Origin: Armatimonadota bacterium
GTDB lineage: Bacteria; Sysuimicrobiota; Sysuimicrobiia; Sysuimicrobiales; JACQTN01
Assembly: GCA_016210785.1 (NCBI GenBank)
Contig: JACQTN010000206.1
Location: 1-8,638 of the forward strand
Length of the DNA stretch: 8,638 nt
Direction: 5' to 3'
Part shown: positions 4,840 to 8,638 of the stretch, in pieces
How positions within the stretch are numbered: position 1 is the first letter of the stretch
Layout of the letters: every line of letters begins with the position of its first letter
Program-made: the position numbers and the translations under genes
The notes under the pieces: model-generated
What the model saw: the letters and a program-made list of their open reading frames with translations, nothing else
Database searches by the model: none
Told to the model about the DNA's origin: nothing

Positions 4840-6876
4840 TCATCCCACCGCGGCCGCGTCCGTGGGTGCGGTTCGCGAGTCGCGTGCGGCGCGGAAGATC
4901 AGCAGCGCGGTTGGGACGGCGGGGACGGCGGCGGCGACCACAAGCCACGGCCCGTCGGCGGGCAGGACCGTGAGAAGCGCCAGGTTGGCCAGCTCCGCCG
5001 CCAGTTGCACCGCCAGCGCCGCCGCGATCCACATCGCCCGCGTTGCCACCGCCTGCACCGCCTGCGTCTCCCCAACCGCCGCGATCCGCGGGCGCGCGCC
5101 CCGGGTCGTCACCATCGCCGCCAGCAGCACGGCCAGCGTGCCGCCCATCGCGATCACCAGAACCTCGGGGGTCGTCGTCTCGCGCGTGGACAGATAGCTT
5201 TCCTGCAGCGTCACCGCGGCGCGCCGCAGCGGGGTGAGCCTGAACAGGCTCCCCGCCAGGGTGAGGGCGGTGGTGGTGACGTGGATAGAGACGCCCTCCA
5301 GGAAGAAGACGGCCAGGCCTATGCCGGCCGCGGCGGCGGCCACCGCCGCGTCCAGCGGCCGGAGGCGCGGGCTGCCTCCCGCCGCGGCCGGGGCTGCGGA
5401 TCCAGCGGCCGCGGGCGCGCGCACGTCGTCGGCCCTGCTGAGCCACGGCCACAGCGCCACCGCCAGGGCGGAAAGCGCGCCGAGCGCCGCCCCGGAGACG
5501 ACGGCGATCCACGGGCCCGACAGGGCAACGGCACCGGGGCGCAATGCCATGCGCAGCGCGTAGGCCGGCAGCGAGGCCACCGCGCCCAGCAGGAAGGCCC
5601 GCAGCACCAGCCCGCTCGGCGGAGGAGCCACCCACCGCTGCCAGTAGAGCCCGCGGTACAACACGTAGGGAATGACCAACGCCGCGGCGCCGCTCAACTG
5701 GGCCAGGAACATCTCGTGCAGCGTGAACGTGAGGCGGCCCACCATGTGAAAGTGGAACGCGGAGACCAGGATGAGGGTCACGCCCAGATAAAACAGCAAC
5801 GGGCCCGGCGCAGGCCAGCCCTTCCATCCTTCCTCCGGGATGTCCCTGGTTTTGGTGAGCAGGTCCCACGCGATGGTGAAGGTGAACAGACCCATGGCCC
5901 ATGCGCCCTCCACCTCCTCCGGGAGGGCGCCGGTCTGGGCCTTCCAGGCCCGGTAGGTCAGGTACGCAAACATCGCGCCCAGCCCGGTCAGGATTACCCG
6001 GTCGCCCATGGCGGAGAAGCGTCGGGGCACCAGTTCCCGCAGCACCGTGCGCACGAAGCGCGTCAGCGCGGCGGCGCCGTCCACCAGGTTGCCGCCCAGC
6101 AGGAACCACAGCACGCTCAGCAGCCCGACCACGGAGACCAGCGACACGTTCGCCCATCCCGCCGCCTCCCTGGGGTTGCCCGAGGCGGCCGCCGCCATGA
6201 ACAGGAGCGTGGCGCCCGAGGCCAGCCCTACCAGCGCGGGCGTCGTCCAGGCGCGCCGCCGTCCCAGCGCGTCGGCCAGGACGGCCAGCACCAGCCCGGC
6301 GGGAATCCAGCCCAGGCCTCGCAGGGGGCCGAGGTGCCGGTTCACCCCCGTGGTCCGCAGGGCGATGTCGGCGCCGAACAGCGCGGCGGCCGCCAGGAGC
6401 AAGCGGGCACGCGGCGATCGGCGGTAGAGTGGGGAGGCCGCCACGACTGGGAGGACCAGCAGCGGCGGGATTGCGAGCCACGGCGACCGGCCCAGCCCGA
6501 ACCCCACCGCGGTGACCAGATAAACGTAGAGCAGGGCCGCCGCCGCGTAGGCGGCTGCGCCGGCATGGGCGGCGCCCGCCAGGACGAAGCCCCACCCGGT
6601 GCCCATGCCCGCCAGCGTCAGGTAGACCGCCGCCATGGGCGTGGAGTAGGTGCGGTCGCGCGCGTCCTGGAACTCGGTACGGCTCAGGGGAAACGGCGCG
6701 TAGTACAGCAGCGGCGTGGCGGCCACCAGCGCCAGGGCCAGCGCGACGGCGATCCAGCCGAGCCTCCGGTGGGGGCCGAGGGCGCGCAGGTTGATCCGCG
6801 ACTTGAGGAAGCCCCCGAACTCGAACTCGAGGACGTACTCGATGATCAGGCGGAGAGCGCGGGAGATGAACGGCAT
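4840..6876 (-). CDS. Large polytopic integral membrane protein, function unknown
   Basis: 678 residues from ATG at 6876, with an AGAGGA ribosome binding site (complement of 6882-6887) 5 nt upstream. A GTG codon directly before the ATG is too close to that site. I do not recognise the family. Residues 1-38 form a soluble, amphipathic N-terminus (LRLIIEYVLEFEF, then basic residues). About 16-18 hydrophobic segments follow, roughly at 39-60, 82-104, 105-127, 133-150, 157-173, 189-205, 213-231, 241-263, 291-309, 325-343, 357-376, 390-409, 422-440, 452-478, 507-527, 530-545, 570-590, 613-633 and 636-661. An Ala/Pro-rich linker at 486-503 splits the protein into a large N-terminal and a smaller C-terminal membrane block. 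A histidine group (H375, H377, H387) lies between the segments at 357-376 and 390-409. No ATPase, glycosyltransferase or transporter signature is visible. The frame stays open to 7392 upstream, but that part is poorly hydrophobic and overlaps the divergent gene. Confidence 0.8.
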   Translation of the reverse strand: MPFISRALRLIIEYVLEFEFGGFLKSRINLRALGPHRRLGWIAVALALALVAATPLLYYAPFPLSRTEFQDARDRTYSTPMAAVYLTLAGMGTGWGFVLAGAAHAGAAAYAAAALLYVYLVTAVGFGLGRSPWLAIPPLLVLPVVAASPLYRRSPRARLLLAAAALFGADIALRTTGVNRHLGPLRGLGWIPAGLVLAVLADALGRRRAWTTPALVGLASGATLLFMAAAASGNPREAAGWANVSLVSVVGLLSVLWFLLGGNLVDGAAALTRFVRTVLRELVPRRFSAMGDRVILTGLGAMFAYLTYRAWKAQTGALPEEVEGAWAMGLFTFTIAWDLLTKTRDIPEEGWKGWPAPGPLLFYLGVTLILVSAFHFHMVGRLTFTLHEMFLAQLSGAAALVIPYVLYRGLYWQRWVAPPPSGLVLRAFLLGAVASLPAYALRMALRPGAVALSGPWIAVVSGAALGALSALAVALWPWLSRADDVRAPAAAGSAAPAAAGGSPRLRPLDAAVAAAAAGIGLAVFFLEGVSIHVTTTALTLAGSLFRLTPLRRAAVTLQESYLSTRETTTPEVLVIAMGGTLAVLLAAMVTTRGARPRIAAVGETQAVQAVATRAMWIAAALAVQLAAELANLALLTVLPADGPWLVVAAAVPAVPTALLIFRAARDSRTAPTDAAAVG

Positions 6877-7216
6877 CACTGTCCTCTTCGCGACGCGCCG
6901 GCGGCCTTCCTGGAACCGGCCTCCAGACGTCGGGCGCGGCGCCGGAGCGCGGTGTTTCGCGGCGCGCGCGCGGCACTTGTCGGCGTCGTGTGGAGTGGTG
7001 TCCAGCAACATCCGGCGCGGCGCGCGGGGAGAAGTCTCCGCGGTGTCCAGGCACAATCCCGCCGGGGCGGAGCAAGCGGCACGGGCACGCGCTTCGCTCA
7101 GGACTTTTCCGTGCGCACCGGCGCCCGCCGCGAAGGAGAGTTCGGGCGGGCGTGGAACGTGAGAAATCCACAACCGAATGAACCCGAGCGAATTGACCCA
7201 CGGGGAGGGATGATGG
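6877..7216. promoter_or_regulatory. 340-bp divergent intergenic region with repeats
   Basis: This gap must drive the membrane protein gene leftward and the binding-protein gene rightward. I see GGTGTCCAG twice, at 6997-7005 and 7042-7050, each followed closely by an ACA-ATCC-like stretch and a GC block. Between them, arms GGAGA and TCTCC at 7028-7039 surround a 2-nt centre. This resembles an operator arrangement. No convincing -35/-10 pair could be assigned on either strand. No small gene or RNA gene was recognised. Confidence 0.4.
7202..7210 (+). promoter_or_regulatory. Ribosome binding site of the substrate-binding protein gene
   Basis: GGGGAGGGA lies 6 nt before ATG 7217. An in-frame TGA at 7211 rules out any further upstream start. 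The ATG at 7226 is a possible alternative but is spaced too far from this site. Confidence 0.7.
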
Positions 7217-8638
7217 ATGTCCGGGATGCTGCGCACTGTAGTGCTGCTGGCCGTCGCCTGTGTCGCCCTCTCGGGACTGGCCGTAGCCCGGGCCGCCCCG
7301 GCCCCGCCCGCCACGCTGCGGATCGCCGTCGGCGTGGACATGGACACGCTGGAACCGGCGAGCCAGACCACGACCACGGTCGCCAACGTCATCGACTACT
7401 TCTTTGAGCCTCTCGTCGACACCGACTTCAAGACCGGCAAGATCATCCCCAAGCTGGCCACCGCCTGGCGTATCTCCCCCGACGGCCTCACCTACACCTT
7501 CACTTTGCGCCGCGGCGTGAAGTTCCACGACGGCACCGACTTCAACGCCCAGGCGGTGAAGTACACCATCGACCGCCTGCTCGATCCCAAGACCACGGTC
7601 CCCATCCGCTTCATCGTGGCGGCGATCAAGCAGGTAGAGGTGGTCGATCCCAACACCGTGCGCTTCATCCTGAGCAAGCCTGACCCGGTGCTGCTCGCCA
7701 ACATCACCACCACCCAGGTGGCCGTGATCTCACCAACCACCGGCCAGCGGCTGGGCCAGGACCGGCTGCGCCTGAACCCTACGGGCGCCGGCACCGGGCC
7801 CTATCTCTTCAAGGAGTGGGTGCGCGGCGACCGCGTGGTGGTGGAGCGCAACCCCAACTACTGGGGCAAGAAGCCCACGTTCGAGCGCGTGGAGTTCCGC
7901 ATCGTGCCCGACGCCGGCACGCGCCTGACCCAGTTGCTGGCGGGCGACGTGCACATGGCGATGCTCCCGCCGGCGCCGGAGGTGAAGAAGCTGCGCAACC
8001 ACGCCAGCGTCAAGGTGGTGGAGGCCCTCACCGACCGGGTCATCTTCATCGGCATGAACAACAACTGGGGACCGCTGAAGGACGTGAAGGTGCGGCAGGC
8101 GATGAACTACGCCATCAACAAGAAGGCGATCCTGGCCAGCATCCTGTTCGACCTGGGCGTCGTGAACGAATCACCGTGCAACCCGGCCATGTTCGGCTAC
8201 CACGCCGTGCAGGCGGGCGGGTGGTCCTTCGACAGCGGCAAGGCCAAGCAGCTGCTGGCCGAGGCGGGATACAAAGATGGGTTCCAGGTGGAGCTGATCA
8301 GTCCAACCGGACGTTACATCCAGGACTTCCAGTTCGCGCAGGCCGTCGCCGCCCAGTTGAGCAACGTCAAGGTGCGGGCGTCGGTGCGGACCATGGACTG
8401 GCCGACCTACGTGCGCACGCTGGTGACCCCGCCCGACCGTACGGCGCTCCAGATGTTCGTGCTGGGATGGGCGTGGCCGTCGCTGGACTGCGACGGGGTC
8501 CTCTATGGCCAGTTCCACTCCTCCTCCGCGCCGCCGCGCGGCCTGGCGCCAGCCTTCTACAAGAACGAGCGTGTGGACACGCTGCTGGAGCAGGCGCGCA
8601 GCACCGTGGATCCGGAGCGGCGCAAGACCATCTACAAG
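7217..8638 (+). CDS. Oligopeptide/nickel-type ABC transporter substrate-binding protein (SBP family 5), 3' end cut by window
   Basis: 474 residues are visible with no stop codon; family members usually reach about 500-550, so a short C-terminal part is missing. Residues 5-26 are a Sec-type signal peptide: an Arg, a hydrophobic core, then ARA just before A27. C15 lies in the middle of the core and is a poor lipobox. Family 5 hallmarks are clear. LATAWRISPDGLTYTFTLRR (80-99) is followed by GVKFHDGT (100-107), then further on by GTGPYLFKEW, ERNPNYWG and VRQAMNYAIN. The protein should bind peptides or similar solutes outside the membrane and deliver them to a DppBCDF-like permease, probably encoded just downstream of the window. 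It is divergent from the membrane protein gene. Family members also bind nickel, opines, glutathione or sugars, so the ligand is open. Confidence 0.93.
   Translation, partial: MSGMLRTVVLLAVACVALSGLAVARAAPAPPATLRIAVGVDMDTLEPASQTTTTVANVIDYFFEPLVDTDFKTGKIIPKLATAWRISPDGLTYTFTLRRGVKFHDGTDFNAQAVKYTIDRLLDPKTTVPIRFIVAAIKQVEVVDPNTVRFILSKPDPVLLANITTTQVAVISPTTGQRLGQDRLRLNPTGAGTGPYLFKEWVRGDRVVVERNPNYWGKKPTFERVEFRIVPDAGTRLTQLLAGDVHMAMLPPAPEVKKLRNHASVKVVEALTDRVIFIGMNNNWGPLKDVKVRQAMNYAINKKAILASILFDLGVVNESPCNPAMFGYHAVQAGGWSFDSGKAKQLLAEAGYKDGFQVELISPTGRYIQDFQFAQAVAAQLSNVKVRASVRTMDWPTYVRTLVTPPDRTALQMFVLGWAWPSLDCDGVLYGQFHSSSAPPRGLAPAFYKNERVDTLLEQARSTVDPERRKTIYK

Noticed and set aside
7193..7198. TTGACC as a -35 box for the binding-protein gene
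   Set aside because: It lies only 18 nt before the start codon's first base, leaving no room for a -10 box and the ribosome binding site.
7217..7300. Lipoprotein lipobox at C15 of the binding protein
   Set aside because: The cysteine follows LAVA in the middle of the hydrophobic core, too early for a normal lipobox. The ARA site further on fits ordinary signal peptidase cleavage better.
6877..7392. Extension of the membrane protein start up to ATG at 7392 (850 residues)
   Set aside because: The extra 172 residues are low-complexity, overlap the clear signal-peptide gene on the other strand, and lack a fitting ribosome binding site. The ATG at 6876 has one.
4723..7407. An 894-residue open frame on the + strand, antisense to the membrane protein gene
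   Set aside because: The product is Arg/Gly/Gln/His-rich with no hydrophobic or domain pattern. It is a shadow produced by GC-biased codons of the opposite-strand gene.
4817..7528. A 903-residue minus-strand open frame overlapping the membrane protein gene
   Set aside because: Pro/Arg/Gly-rich composition, no family features, and it runs into the divergent binding-protein gene. The alternative frame ending at 4840 gives regular membrane spans.
1..8638. tRNA, rRNA, CRISPR array, insertion sequence or known riboswitch
   Set aside because: No cloverleaf, repeat-spacer series, transposase frame with terminal repeats, or recognised riboswitch core was seen on either strand.

Overview
The window is very GC-rich bacterial DNA with strong third-position G/C bias. 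That bias produces very long spurious open frames on both strands. The gene content is an M24 metallopeptidase, an AstE/AspA-type deacylase, a beta-hydroxyacid dehydrogenase, an oligopeptide-type ABC binding protein and a bacterial eRF1-like protein. This suggests a heterotrophic, amino-acid- and peptide-using bacterium of a high-GC Terrabacteria-like group, such as a Chloroflexota-, Armatimonadota/CSP1-3- or actinobacterial-type lineage. The assignment to a group is a low-confidence inference, because the window contains no rRNA or other marker gene.

Layout: positions 1-228 are non-coding, with two tandem GC-rich hairpins and a 12-bp direct repeat. Three genes on the + strand follow: an M24 aminopeptidase/Xaa-Pro dipeptidase-like protein (229-1329), a succinylglutamate desuccinylase/aspartoacylase-family zinc deacylase (1373-2353), and an eRF1-like (baeRF/VLRF1-type) protein (2499-3677). 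The third gene faces the end of a minus-strand pair across a 131-bp convergent gap holding a large hairpin. In transcription order, the minus-strand pair is a 678-residue multi-spanning membrane protein of unknown function (6876 down to 4840), then a 3-hydroxyisobutyrate-dehydrogenase-like oxidoreductase (4720 down to 3809). A 340-bp divergent intergenic region separates the membrane protein from the last gene, an oligopeptide/nickel-type (SBP family 5) ABC substrate-binding protein (7217 to beyond 8638), which the window edge truncates.

How they may work together: the peptidase, deacylase, dehydrogenase and binding protein fit uptake of peptides or N-acyl amino acids followed by cleavage and oxidation. 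This is inferred from families and neighbourhood; no substrate can be read from the sequence. The eRF1-like protein does not belong to that theme and is the most interesting gene here. It appears to keep all three eRF1 domains, with a zinc ribbon inside domain 3, but carries GTQ where true class-I eukaryotic/archaeal release factors have the catalytic GGQ. The large membrane protein is the other unexplained gene.
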